Origin: Diphasiastrum complanatum
Lineage: Eukaryota > Streptophyta > Lycopodiopsida > Lycopodiales > Lycopodiaceae
Reading direction: 5' to 3'
Length of the DNA stretch: 64,000 bases
Assembly (NCBI GenBank): GCA_029204225.1
Contig: MU832545.1
Coordinates: 1 to 64,000, forward strand
Numbering within the stretch: position 1 is the stretch's first letter; each line of letters starts with the position of its first letter. The notes beneath the pieces are model-generated. The model was not told the origin of the DNA. It ran no database searches and worked only from the letters and a program-made list of their open reading frames with translations. Position numbers and translations under genes: made by a program. Of this stretch, positions 54,510 to 64,000 are shown one piece after another.

Positions 54510-56198
54510 GTTGTATGCAACACACTGATCATTTTGGAAAGGTTGTGTTCTTAAGCTATAGTGAAGGACCACTATGTGGTTGATCCATTTCCAAAACTTT
54601 GATCCATGTATGATAACTCGGAGGTGTCTTGCTATTTGCCTTCGTTGTGGCTTGAAAATCTTTGCACAATACAATGTAGCGATGCAAGGTTGATGAGAGA
54701 GAGCTTTTAACAAGCTTGCTCTCCTTGAAAAAAATGCATAATATCGTTGAAGACCTGCCCAACACCCACAATTGATCTTCTAAGGTAGTTGTGATTGCAC
54801 ATAGATCTATCACATAGACTGAATACAACAATCTTCCTAGATTGATTCTAAGGCAAGAGCACAATTTCATACATAATGAATCCACATTGACAATTTGGTA
54901 GTAAGAAAAGTAAAATTTGGCTCATACTATATTGTATTATGAGTTACACAAGTTACTACAGTGAATCCTTAAAAAAAAATCAATTTCTTAATGGTTAGAA
55001 GTGATTGTCTCTGACTAAGCATGATTTTGTGGTTGCTCAAAGATTTGATTCATGCGTATTGGATAGGATATTGATGTAATATCTGAATAAATGTGTATAA
55101 AATAAATTTTGGTTCTTTTTAAAAAAAAAATTTAAAAGTGCTTTGGCCATAGAGTTTGCTATGTGAACAGCCTTAGAAATGATCAAGAGGCAAATTCTTT
55201 TCACAAGTAATTATGAACAAAACATCAAAACACTCACTGTAATAGCTGCAAGAGAATTCTGATAAGTTGATTAAAATCAGCAAAAAGCATGACAATTTAA
55301 TATCTGATTATAAACACTAATGAAGTTGAGACAATACTCGTTAAAAATTGACGTTTGCTAGCTAAGATTTTCTCTAATTTTGTATTTTGCTTGGCGCTAA
55401 GTAGTTTAAATGTAGTTATGAATCGAATGACAGATTTTAGCATAAATAAAGCATGAATTGACAATACATTGGTATCTCTGGAGTCTTGATCATGCTTGAT
55501 GTTTGTGTCGATAACTCCACTGCAAGGGGTTGAGTCCGGATGGATTCTATAGACGGGTGGTTAGTGAGCGTTCATCACCTTTGGTGAGCAATTACCTTAC
55601 AAAGATCAGCATTGTGGAACCCTTACAATAGACCGAGTTGCGAAGATGTGCTTCTTACAGCTCCTTAATAGAAATAGAGATTTTTCCTTCGTTTCGTAAT
55701 AAATATAAGACTTTATAGTCTCCACAATGCCAAAGTGAAACTGATCAGTCGTAGTCAATGTAGAACGAGAAATCTCACAAAGGTTAAGGAATGGTGAATT
55801 GAACCATAAGCAAACGTAAACAGTTTATCACCGTCTACAACTCAATTCATGTCACAAGGATATGTTACTTGCTGAAAAATTAGGAAGACTTGTAACTAGG
55901 TACAGTTTCTAAATTGTAATTGAAAATGATTGACAAACCTAGGATATTGAGTCTCATCAAAGCAACTCGCTGTTTCTGCGACACGTATTATTTGTTTGAG
56001 AGGTTGGCATTCTTGAAGTTCACTTGAGGGTTCAGCCTTCTGACTATATGTCTTTGAATGTCAAGTTGAAAGTGAGCATGTTACGAGAGTCGTTCCGGGT
56101 TATCCTACCATACCATGTAGTCAAGCTAATACTTTATTTTACTGTTACCAAGAGCTCAAGTTTTGAAGGTTGCTTTTCATGTTATTATTGTGCTGTAG
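54510..56198. other. Spacer upstream of the phosphatase exons
   Basis: No exon, LTR or primer site was recognised. The first exons of the phosphatase gene, including the DCD nucleophile motif, should lie on this side but I could not find them here. Confidence 0.4.
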
Positions 56199-57262
56199 AT
56201 TTGATCTGGAAAGGTGACACTTTGATTGATGGTGTTCCTGAAACCTTAGAATTGCTGAGGGCATTGGTGAGTTTACAGCTTACAATCAGTATATCTTTTC
56301 CCCTTAAGGTGGTTCAACTGCAAAACACTGAAGTATTGAAGACATTGTGAAAGAAATAGTCTAAGACATGATTTTTGGATATAAGAATCACCAAAGGTGA
56401 TTCAAGGCTGTAAATTTTGACAATTCCCTACTTTATTTATTTTAAAGGGGAAGCGTCTTGTGTTTGTCACAAACAATTCCACAAAGTCAAGGAAACAGTA
56501 CGGAAAAAAGTTTGAAACCTTGGGATTAAATGTCAGCGAGGTATATCCTTTCCTTCTGCATTTCCTATCCACCTAGTATCAGTTTTAATCTTGAAGCTCT
56601 TTTTTTTGTCAATCCAGAATTTCCTTATTTTACCTGACACATCAACCAATAAGGAGCGATATCGTAAGCTCTCATTCAGGGTGTTTGATTTCTCTCCATC
56701 CTATTTCAAACAGCTGATCTATTTGTAAAAACAAGATATGAAAATTCCAGTGAATCCGGTCTTATGGGAACCACTTGCCTTGATTTGGATCTCCATTTAT
56801 TTGCAAAAAAGTTTTGTCTCAACAAATATGATGTATCCATGCTTAGTGAGAAAGACAGGAATCGTTTCTCTTCTACTTTCGGCTAAAGGGAAGTTCGCGG
56901 CATCCATCATTGAGCAGTATAAATCAAATGTCTAAATCACACATATGTTGCTATGGCTGAACAGAATCACAGAGTAATAAAGGCAGCAGAAAGATGGTGG
57001 AGTTTGACTCAACAATCTGTATAGACATGTGCCTCAGAGTTTATGTCAATAATTTTGACTGAATAGGCTACTGTATAATTTTTCTTCATGTTGTGAGCTG
57101 CACAAAGTGTCAGTGGTACATACCTGGTGAAGAGCATTCTCATTTCACTCTGGAAATCAAATAGTCAATTTGATAGCCTTTTTGATTCAGGAAGAAGTAT
57201 TTGCATCATCCTCTGCTGCAGCAGCTTATCTAAAATCTATCCAGTTTCTCCCACAGAAGAAG
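56199..57262 (+). pseudogene. PGLP1: Phosphoglycolate phosphatase, three consecutive exons
   Basis: Exon 56199-56266 (after CTGTAG, before GTGAGT) encodes LIWKGDTLIDGVPETLELLRAL. Exon 56448-56540 (31 codons, after TTTAAAG, before GTATAT) encodes GKRLVFVTNNSTKSRKQYGK and KFETLGLNVSE, holding HAD motif II (VTNN). Exon 57191-57262 (24 codons) encodes EEVFASSSAAAAYLKSIQFL and PQKK. Order, phase-0 joins and sequence match plant chloroplast 2-phosphoglycolate phosphatase of photorespiration. The residue before LIW, Gly in the conserved DCDG, would read Asp if the upstream exon ends in G. Exons before and after are not seen in the window; the last visible intron is filled by transposons. It may be part of a large-intron gene or an old fragment, so pseudogene is a cautious label. 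Confidence 0.75.
56714..56886 (+). other. Unrecognised open segment inside a phosphatase intron
   Basis: After an acceptor-like TTTCAAACAG, one frame reads ADLFVKTRYENSSESGLMG, then CLDLDLHLFAKKF, LNKYDVSMLSEKDRNRFSST and a TAA. The Asp/Lys/Arg pattern looks more protein-like than the surrounding intron. I do not recognise it; it could be a captured exon or chance. Confidence 0.3.
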
Positions 57263-57532
57263 GTAGTGATAACTTTTCAATAGTTCCAGCTTTCTTGATG
57301 ACTGAAGCCTGAATGCTTGTCTTTTGAGAGAAGGCTGAACGTAGGAGACTTCAATGCAGTTAAGTTAAGCTTTTGTAAACTTTTTGAGAAGGGACCATTG
57401 TTCTCTATTCTTTCTTGAATTGATGTTCTAGATTATACCTTTTGGAGTTATTGTGTTGAATTGCATGATTCTTTTAGTTCTACAGATGTCAATGAGTTTC
57501 TTTAAGAAATCGCTGTCCTTTTCTGCAGATGT

Positions 57533-57607
57533 ATCCTCATGATCATCAAAAATGTAATTGTAAGTATATCAAAACATATGCACTCTACAGCAATCATAGG
57601 TGATTTT
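57533..57607 (+). pseudogene. Fragment of the plus-strand transposon gene (copy C)
   Basis: 75 bp match 36285-36358 of copy B (HDH.KYN.KYIKTYALY), ending at the same GTGATTTT where copy B has its intron donor. The next base starts an LTR, so the retroelement inserted here. The preceding TTTTCTGCAG differs from copy B, so the left edge is a breakpoint. Confidence 0.65.
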
Positions 57608-58261
57608 TGTGAAAGATTTCAACTAGTTTAGTCTAGTTTAGTCACATTTTGGTAAATTGTCAATAAGAGGCCAAAACTCATTTTAGACTTAGAGATAAAC
57701 TTCTTGAAGTTATATTAGTTTAAAATACATTCAATAAACACTTTTTGAAAGTGTGGGAAAGTTGGTAGTCGAGTTTGAGAGAGATTCAAATTTGAACTTT
57801 GGGTACATTGAATCTAGACCCAAAAATAGTAGGGTTTACATTTTGGAGGGAAAGCCAAGTGGCCAAATAGGGTTTGAAAACTCTATAAAAGGATGTAACT
57901 CGTGGAGAGACACATCTTCTCTCTTCTATCTCTCATTTCATTATTATACATGGTTGTCTTTGGGTTCTACTACTCATTGGTGCACTATCTTGGTGTTATC
58001 TTGCAATTCTCTATCTAGAATGATCATTTATTGCTATTTTCGATTCCACACATGTGAAATACAGTAGGGTACTGTAATTGTATGGACAACAAACATATTT
58101 TATGTTTTGGTTCGTGTTTGATCAATATCTCTTAGAGTTTGCCTCTCATTTTGTATGTAGATGCTGATTTTTCTACATTGGTAAGATTGTTGGTTTGCTC
58201 CTTATTGTAACCAAAGATTTGCGACACGGATTGGATCTTGAATGATCTGAAATCCTTCACA
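57608..58261 (+). repeat. LTR, plus orientation (654 bp)
   Basis: TGTGAAAGATTTC ... GAAATCCTTCACA. It contains a TATA box CTATAAAAGG at 57883-57892 followed by a CT-rich start-like region, and CACACATGTGAA near 58044. Confidence 0.85.
57884..57890 (+). promoter_or_regulatory. LTR TATA box
   Basis: TATAAAA in CTCTATAAAAGGATG, with a plausible transcription start about 30 bp downstream. The inverted LTR has the same box on minus near 62313-62319. Confidence 0.6.
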
Positions 58262-58275
58262 TGGTATCATAGCTC
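58262..58275 (+). promoter_or_regulatory. Primer binding site (one mismatch)
   Basis: TGGTATCATAGCTC, the initiator-Met tRNA site with T for G at position 9. The minus-orientation copy at 61931-61942 has the canonical TGGTATCAGAGC. Confidence 0.8.
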
Positions 58276-58794
58276 TTGTGTTTCAGGTTATGAAAGGATC
58301 GTCCATCTTTAGCAAGGATTTGGAGGAGTTACCAATGCTAGAGCATGCTAGATTGATCTCTACTAAAAAATCAGCATTTTTGCATGTGTAGAATTGATCT
58401 TTTGTAGGTCAAAACTCAATATAGGGTTATATACTTGATCAATTCCGATTTCACACCTGGTTTACTAGATCTAGATGATTTTTGGTGCATTAGGTAGGTC
58501 TCATTGGAGTCTACAAGAAGATATATCAAGTTTTTAAAAATTGCATGTAGAATTTGAAATATTCAATTTTTTGTGATTTTGTCAAAACTCTAATTTTGTT
58601 TGGATCTCTAGTTTGTGAGGTTACTAAACTTCATTTGAGTGTGTTTCAATCTTAGGAAGTGGCAAGAATCATTAGATTGAGAATAGATCATAGGTTGATT
58701 AAGATTTCACTATTCTATGTGTTGATTTTCTAGTTAGAAGTGCTAGAAGAGATTTGAGAGGTTCCATATCTTTGTGATTTCTTCTTGAGTTCAT

Positions 58795-59477
58795 TTGTTG
58801 ACGTTCAAGAGAGTGCTTTGTGCATTGGAACAGAAGAGACGATCAGGTCATTGCAACAGGGCTACAAGTTGTGGCTTTATGTTGGAGAGCAATGATAGGC
58901 TTACCTCAATCAACTATTCCACTTGGAAGGTGAGGATGGAGTCCTTATTGGAGATGAATGAGTTGATGGAGATTGTTGCAGGTGTGGAGGAGAGGCCTCA
59001 AGCACCTCAAGATCAAGTGAGGTATGACAAGAGAGCTAAAAAAACTCTACACATGATTAAGATGAATGTTACCAATGAACTTCTCAAGGAAGTTGGTAAG
59101 TGCACATCATCTTTGGAGGCTTGGGAAGCTTTGAAGAAGCTTTATGAATCCAAGTCTACATCAAGAGTGCTTACTCTTGGGAGGCAAATCTTTCAAAGTT
59201 TGCAAAAGAAAGAAGAGAGTACTCATGCTTTTGTTTTGAGGGTTAAAGCATTCAATGATGAGTTAGCATGTATTGATGAAAGCATTAAGGAGGTAGAACT
59301 TGTTCAAGTTATACTTGATGGCTTGTTGGATGATCATGCTAATCTTGTTCAAAGTTTTTTATTCAAAAGACTTTGCCAAGTATTGTGGATTTGCAAGAGA
59401 TCTTGGTGAATGAGGAGTATAGGCTTTAATCAAGAGGAGGTGGATCTACATCGACATCTTATTATGAAGAAGAGGCT
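58795..59477 (+). pseudogene. Copia gag, frameshifted
   Basis: Reads RLTSINYSTWKVRMESLLEM, VEERPQAPQDQVRYDKRAKK, TSSLEAWEALKKLYESKSTS, ELVQVILDGLLDDHANLVQS, related to gag of the tandem Copia array. Near 59360 the frame shifts (LPSIVDLQEILVNEEYRL is read in the next frame) and a TAA follows before a Ser-rich linker. The first ATG at 58795 gives 28 extra residues; the likely true start is the MLESNDRL at 58879. Confidence 0.75.
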
Positions 59478-60140
59478 ATGTTCATCAAAGTCAAGTTTAA
59501 GGGCAAAGGCAAAGGCAAGTGGTCTAAAGGGCAAGATCAAGGTGAGACTTTCTCTTTTGGCAAAAAGAAAGATAAGTCTAAGTTAAAATTCTTTTATTGT
59601 GGAATCAAAGGGCATTTTGCAAATGAATGTTTGAAGAAACAAAGAAACAAAGGTAGCAAGCAAATCAACTTTACTACTAATGATGAGGATCTAGGTGGTG
59701 GTGATTCTCTTTTGATGTGTTCTTCAAGTCTAATATCAAGTGAAGGTGACAAAGATTCATGGTGGATTGATAGTGGAGCTAGTTCACACATGACTAGTCA
59801 CAAGGAGTTCTTTACTTCTTTGGTCACTTATGATGGAGCCAAGAAAGCAATTCACATGGCCAATGGTGGTGAGTGTGTGATTGAAGGTATTGGTTCAATT
59901 CCTATTTGTCTCTCTACTAATAGGAAAGCAAGACTTGATGATGTTCTTTACATTCCTTCACTTTCAAAGAATTTGTTTAGTGTTGGTCAAATGATAGAGA
60001 AAGGATACATGGCAAAGTTTGGAGGTGATGCTTGTTTCATTAAAAAAGAAGAAGTCTTGGTTTCTAGGGGAAATAAACAAGGTAGACTTTTCAAGCTTGA
60101 TGCTTTTGTTATGGCTAACAAAAAGGATGGAATGGAAAAG
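59478..60140 (+). pseudogene. Copia nucleocapsid-protease region
   Basis: A Lys/Gly-rich stretch precedes a zinc knuckle that lacks its first Cys (KFFYCGIKGHFANEC; Phe stands where Cys is expected). The protease follows: WWIDSGASSHMTSHKEF, MANGGECVIEGIGSIPICLS, LDDVLYIPSLSKNLFSVGQM and GNKQGRLFKLDAF. This part is uninterrupted. After about 60130 the same frame turns hydrophobic and meaningless, while another frame takes over. Confidence 0.75.
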
Positions 60141-60142
60141 GA

Positions 60143-61444
60143 AATTGGTCTCAACTTTCCAAACCTTTTAGCATCAATAAGATTGGTGGATCTTATGCAA
60201 AGTCTAAAAAGCTTCCTTTTGTTAGATCTAGGTCAAGATCTAATATGCTTCTTGGAGATGTTCATCTTTGTGCTAACGTGGCTAGTCTTGAGGATAATGA
60301 TGGTGTTTCAAAGGTTCTTCATGGCAAGTTCAAGCATGCAAAAGTTAAGGAAAGAGCTAACTTCATCAATGGAGGAGAAGGTTCTTCCTTGGAAAAGATT
60401 GTTGCTAATGATTTATTTGATCATATGGAAAAGGATGTTGCTAGGTGCATGCATGAAGGAGGTGATTCTTCTACATTCTTTTGTTATGGTTCCAAAAAAG
60501 TCATTTTTCTAGAAAGTAGAGTCACATGTCTTTATAAAGAGAGTAGATTAAATGGTTCTATCAAGAGACTTGGTGAGGAAGATAGTCACAAGTCAAGAAG
60601 AAGAGAAGTATGTGAAGAATTCAAAGTAGGATGTACTTTGAATGATGTCATTGTGAATGATAGTGAGGAAGAAGCATTATCATATGAGTCATTACCTAAA
60701 ACATTGAGTAGAAGTTCTTGTTTGAAAGAAGAGAGTACTTCAATCATCCTTATGTTGAAGGTACTTATCATTTTTTTCATGGCTTCTAATGTTTTTGAGG
60801 TTTCTACTTCTTATGATGCAATCATTAAGAGGGAGTCTTATGAAGGAAAGAGCAATGAAAGATTGGTTCTTGGGAAGATCCAAGGCATGGATCTCACATC
60901 TCTTCATCAACTCAAAGGATTCTATGATTGTGAATTGATCACTCATGATCGAGATGGCAAAAGGTTGGTTGCAGAAGACTACATGGAGCAAATCGAGAAG
61001 CAATTTCTTCTTCAAGGCAAGGGAGATCTCATTGGTGAGCTTATTGAGGTTTGTTATGGACTCAAGAGGGCTGGATTTCTTAGGTTTGATACTCATCTTC
61101 ACCTACTCTACTTCATGTTGGATGGAAAGTTTGGAATCTATCTTTTGATTTATGATGGTGACATTGGCAACATTGTTTTCACTAACCTTTGTGGAAATTC
61201 GAAATCAAGCATTGATGAGTTCTTGTTGGATCTAGATCATATGTTTGAGAGGGAGTATTTCCAGAGGTTCAGGTCTGAAGATATTCATATCTTTGATATC
61301 TTTGATGATCAAGAGAAAGGTACGCAAGTGGAAGCGACTCATTTTGTTAGAAATATCGTAATGCAAGGAAGTTTAAACACTTACACATTCTTCATTATCA
61401 GCAGCAACCAGATCATGATGATTAATATAATGACCACGTATTGA
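60143..61444 (+). CDS. Long frame with RT-like tract lacking its active site
   Basis: Frame open from before 60143 (first ATG 60245, 399 codons from there). It opens with a basic, Arg/Ser stretch (SKKLPFVRSRSRSNM). Its first 180 residues match nothing I know, and no integrase or pre-integrase motif is present. Residues 215-340 follow the order of Copia RT: MDLTSLHQLKGF, DYMEQIEKQFLLQGKGDLIG, CYGLKRAG, FDTHL, then YLLIYDGDIGNIVFT where active RTs have LLYVDDIIFT. The YxDD loop is lost, yet about 430 codons stay open. Either a recent non-autonomous element with a kept frame or a chance survival; I favour the first weakly. Confidence 0.5.
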   Translation, partial: NWSQLSKPFSINKIGGSYAKSKKLPFVRSRSRSNMLLGDVHLCANVASLEDNDGVSKVLHGKFKHAKVKERANFINGGEGSSLEKIVANDLFDHMEKDVARCMHEGGDSSTFFCYGSKKVIFLESRVTCLYKESRLNGSIKRLGEEDSHKSRRREVCEEFKVGCTLNDVIVNDSEEEALSYESLPKTLSRSSCLKEESTSIILMLKVLIIFFMASNVFEVSTSYDAIIKRESYEGKSNERLVLGKIQGMDLTSLHQLKGFYDCELITHDRDGKRLVAEDYMEQIEKQFLLQGKGDLIGELIEVCYGLKRAGFLRFDTHLHLLYFMLDGKFGIYLLIYDGDIGNIVFTNLCGNSKSSIDEFLLDLDHMFEREYFQRFRSEDIHIFDIFDDQEKGTQVEATHFVRNIVMQGSLNTYTFFIISSNQIMMINIMTTY

Positions 61445-61650
61445 ACTGGAATCATCCATGAAATGCAATAATGATGGACGAGGGAAGCCCATCTGGGATT
61501 GAAATGTCGTGAATTCTTCATTGGATGGTCTGCCTCGCCCATCCTCAACTATATTTGATAAAGTCTTAGTCAAGCATTCTTCAGTAATCTTCATCCTCCC
61601 CGTCGTGCGCAAGTCTGCTATTGCATAGTACACATCCATGGATAGGAGAA
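61373..61650 (-). other. Exon-like minus-strand segment at the inversion junction
   Basis: On minus a frame reads MDVYYAIADLRTTGRMKITE, CLTKTLSNIVEDGRG, QMGFPRPSLLHFMDD, HHDLVAADNEEC and then a GTAAGTG donor-like site. It starts exactly where the inverted leader stops matching the plus leader (after GCATGTAGAATTT). I do not recognise it; captured host exon or element-specific gene are both possible. Confidence 0.4.
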
Positions 61651-61930
61651 ATTCTACATGCAATTTTTAAAAACTTGATATATCTTCTTGTAGACTCCAA
61701 TGAGACCTACCTAATGCACCAAAAATCATCTAGATCTAGTAAACCAGGTGTGAAATCAGAATTGATCAAGTATATAACCCTATATTGAGTTTTGACCTAC
61801 AAAAGATCAATTCTACACATGCAAAAATGCTGATTTTTTAGTAGAGATCAATCTAGCATGCTCTAGCATTGGTAACTCCTCCAAATCCTTGCTAAAGATG
61901 GACGATCCTTTCATAACCTGAAACACAAGA

Positions 61931-61942
61931 GCTCTGATACCA
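61931..61942 (-). promoter_or_regulatory. Primer binding site, inverted arm
   Basis: TGGTATCAGAGC on minus abutting the inverted LTR; the following leader matches 58276 onward of the plus arm. Confidence 0.85.
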
Positions 61943-62596
61943 TGTGAAGGATTTCAGATCATTCAAGATCCAATCCGTGTCGCAAATCTTTGGTTACAAT
62001 AAGGAGCAAACCAACAATCCTGCCAATGTAGAAAAATCAGCATCTACATACAAAATGAGAGGCAAACTCTAAGAGATATTGATCAAACACGAACCAATAC
62101 ATAAAATATGTTTGTTGTCCATACAATTACAGTACCCTACTGTATTTCACATGTGTGGAATCGAAAATAGCAATAAATGATCATTCTAGATAGAGAATTG
62201 CAAGATAACACCAAGATAGTGCACCAATGAGTAGTAGAACCCAAAGACAACCATGTATAATGATGAAATGAGAGATAGAAGAGAGAAGATGTGTCTCTCC
62301 ATGAGTTACATCCTTTTATAGAGTCTCCAAACCCTATTTGGCCACTTGGCTTTCCCTCCAAAATGTAAACCCTACTATTTTTGGGTCTAGATTCAATGTA
62401 CCCAAAGTTCAAATTTGAATATCTCTCAAACTCGACTACCAACTTTCCCACACTTTCAAAAAGTGTTTATTGAATGTATTTTAAACTAATATAAGTTCAA
62501 AAAGTTTATCTCTAAGTCTAAAATGAGTTTTGGCCTCTTATTGACAATTTACCAAAATGTGACTAAACTAGACTAAACTAGTTGAAATCTTTCACA
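61943..62596 (-). repeat. LTR, minus orientation (654 bp)
   Basis: Reverse complement of 57608-58261, same length, with few differences. Its right neighbour CTCCCTCTTCAACT reads on minus as a polypurine tract (AGTTGAAGAGGGAG), so the LTR has 5' features on one side and 3' features on the other. Confidence 0.85.
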
Positions 62597-62803
62597 CTCC
62601 CTCTTCAACTAGTTTTGGCATAGTTTTGACAATAGAACTTTGATCCAACTTTAGAATGATCTCCATCCTAAGTATAGATCTCCTTTCTAAGGCTCTTTTG
62701 AACATTTTAGACTTTACTGATGGGAATGTTCCTTTAAGGAGCTCCCATTATTCAATGTATTTCACTTATATTGAGCTTAGTGGAAATAAGGATAATGCAC
62801 ATC
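62597..62803 (-). pseudogene. 3' end of a Copia-like frame next to the LTR
   Basis: On minus a frame of about 50 codons reads WELLKGTFPSVKSKMFKRAL, RSILRMEIILKLDQSS, TMPKLVEEGV and stops at the LTR boundary (GTG|TGA). It is probably the tail of the element's own protein, unlike the usual ADILTKPL ending of Copia. Confidence 0.4.
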
Positions 62804-64000
62804 TATTAGATGCATACGCTAGCACATAATTTCTTCATGACAATACTGCCATAGAATCTGACACAAGATCTGATGATGAATAGTTGACACTTTGTATTTT
62901 GGTATAATACAATCAATACATTTACATTGAGTATTTCTCCTTTCTTGTTCAATGAATTTGCAAAGCAATTCTGAACATGTGATGATTTGATGATAATGAT
63001 GATCTTGTACTCAACAATCATCTAATTTTCTCTTCCTGTATGAACTTCCATGCTTTTCTAAACTTGTTGTATTGTGTGGACTTTGTTATATGTCGAATTT
63101 GAACTCTGTGGTAGAACCACTGAAACAATTGACAAATGTAGTTTCGTTTTTCATTGGTTCCTCCATGTTGTGTATTTTGATGAAATGCTGCTCGTGCTTG
63201 CCAATGTGACTTCTCCATCTCTTGTGATGACCATACACTCAAGCTTCCATATGTATTTGCAAAAAATGCTGTATGATCTCTTAGTATGTGCTGCATATGT
63301 CAAAATCATAATGTTAGTTTTATGTTTGGATCTAAATATATATTTAAATTTGAAAGCATTTTAAGAATAATGCTAACCATGTAATGAGTGATGTGATCAT
63401 CTCCCCATGCTTTTGATACTACATTAACAAACTCGACACAAGTCCTTTGGACAGCTTTCTTATCAATATCAGAGTATTTTTCTTTTCTTAAAATAGCAAT
63501 CATACTATCAGGCTTTTTCCATACATCAACTTTTAGTACTCATGTTTTGCCGTCTTTCTCGAAGTCCTGAGTAGCAGCAATAATATCTATCCATACTGAG
63601 TGTTGAATATTAGAAGCCCTACCAGTATGATTTGATAGGAAACGGCGTGCTTTTGCTCCTCCTATGCTTGGCTTAGTTGGCATGTTCCCATTCTTTCCTG
63701 AAAGCCTTTCATCTTTTTGAATTTTGACATGTCCTTTATGGAGTCCTGCTTTTGATAAAACATCTTCTAATCGAGAGATAGCTTCCTTTGCTAATGATGA
63801 TGGCTTAGTATTCCAAGCAAAAACTATATGAAGATAAATGATCTTTTCTATTAATTTAACTTATGCATGAAGAGTGCAAACATGCACATTTTTTAAGGGG
63901 ATAGGCAGCACAGGCTTCTAGTTTGAATATGCATATTCTCTAGTAACTCCTGTGCTCCTAGTTACATCTTTTGCCATTTTCATACAATACAAACAAGGGT
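62804..64000 (-). pseudogene. Transposase-like gene, copy C (cut by window end)
   Basis: Closely matches copy B from its 3' flank (TATTAGATGCATACGCTAGC, then the intact TAGTTGACAC empty site) through the terminal exon 63306-63018 (HILRDHTAFFANTYGSLSVW, QEMEKSHWQAR, NTQHGG). An intron lies at the same place, and upstream exons contain SKAWGDDHITHYM and GGAKARRFLSNHTG. Compared with B, an Arg codon is a TGA near 63541 (before VLKVDVWKK), so this copy is damaged. The gene runs past 64000. Confidence 0.65.

Larger units (their letters stand above)
57608..62803. mobile_element. Rearranged Copia with inverted LTRs
   Basis: Left part, plus: LTR 57608-58261, primer site, leader, gag, protease, RT-like frame to 61444. 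Right part, minus: leader (about 61930 to 61650), primer site, LTR 61943-62596, then on its other side a polypurine stretch and about 200 bp of 3' element sequence to 62803. LTR plus leader form inverted arms of about 950 bp. No target duplication flanks it: ATTTT on the left, and on the right transposon copy C resumes at about 62804 with roughly 850 bp of C missing. Confidence 0.7.

Noticed and set aside
25277-57262. One phosphatase gene split between 25.4 kb and 56-57 kb
   Set aside because: The pieces are on opposite strands, so they cannot be one transcript without an inversion; treated as separate fragments.
57753-58067. 104-codon frame in the 654-bp LTR, also in the inverted copy
   Set aside because: It spans the TATA box and start region; conservation is explained by the two LTR copies.
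1-64000. CRISPR arrays, tRNA or rRNA genes
   Set aside because: No regularly spaced short repeats, cloverleaf or rRNA signature was seen; the tandem repeats present are adjacent without spacers.

Overview
The window looks like nuclear DNA of a land plant with a large, repeat-rich genome. A gymnosperm is possible, but the sequence alone does not prove it. Evidence: Ty1/Copia and Ty3/Gypsy LTR retrotransposons with plant-type primer binding sites (initiator-Met and Asp tRNAs), short spliceosomal introns, AT-rich spacers, nested insertions and almost no host gene content. I see no rRNA, tRNA, CRISPR array or prokaryotic operon.

Layout. 1-4 kb: a decayed, intron-containing transposase-like gene (copy A, minus strand). 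4-9.4 kb: no recognisable gene, with local duplications and a purine-rich GC island. 9.4-11.2 kb: a short LTR element with no recognised protein and a perfect tRNA-Asp primer site. 11.6-13.2 kb: a Gypsy remnant (minus). 13.4-13.9 kb: a cluster of GCGAGGGTTA-type motifs. 14.4-17.0 kb: a second Gypsy remnant (plus) with a 376-bp MITE cleanly inserted in its integrase. 18.0-19.6 kb: an unrecognised 432-codon frame bordered by direct repeats. 20-24 kb: decayed frames and a Copia fragment. 25.3-25.5 kb: an exon fragment of phosphoglycolate phosphatase. 27.3-34.65 kb: a minus-strand Copia whose 5' LTR was split by a plus-strand Copia (5-bp target duplication CTATG).

35.8-51.7 kb is a two-gene element (copy B): an unknown gene on plus and the transposase-like gene on minus, facing each other. 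Between them sits the most striking object, two apparently identical 5,453-bp Copia units sharing three 862-bp LTRs (LTR-internal-LTR-internal-LTR). One 5-bp target duplication (TAGTT) flanks the whole array. Each unit encodes an uninterrupted 1,326-residue gag-pol with all catalytic residues, so these are the only plainly intact genes here. The related copy C near 62.9 kb keeps the empty insertion site.

52.2-53.4 kb: a truncated Copia (minus). 54.2-54.5 kb: a hAT-like MITE. 56.2-57.3 kb: three consecutive, correctly bordered exons of a phosphoglycolate phosphatase gene on plus, the best trace of host coding sequence. 57.6-62.8 kb: a rearranged Copia with two LTRs in inverted orientation, a decayed gag-protease, and a long frame holding an RT-like tract whose active site is lost. 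62.8-64 kb: copy C of the transposase-like gene, cut by the window end.

Almost everything is mobile DNA in several layers of insertion. The repeated intron-bearing transposase-like family and the tandem Copia array with its paralogous empty site deserve the closest look.
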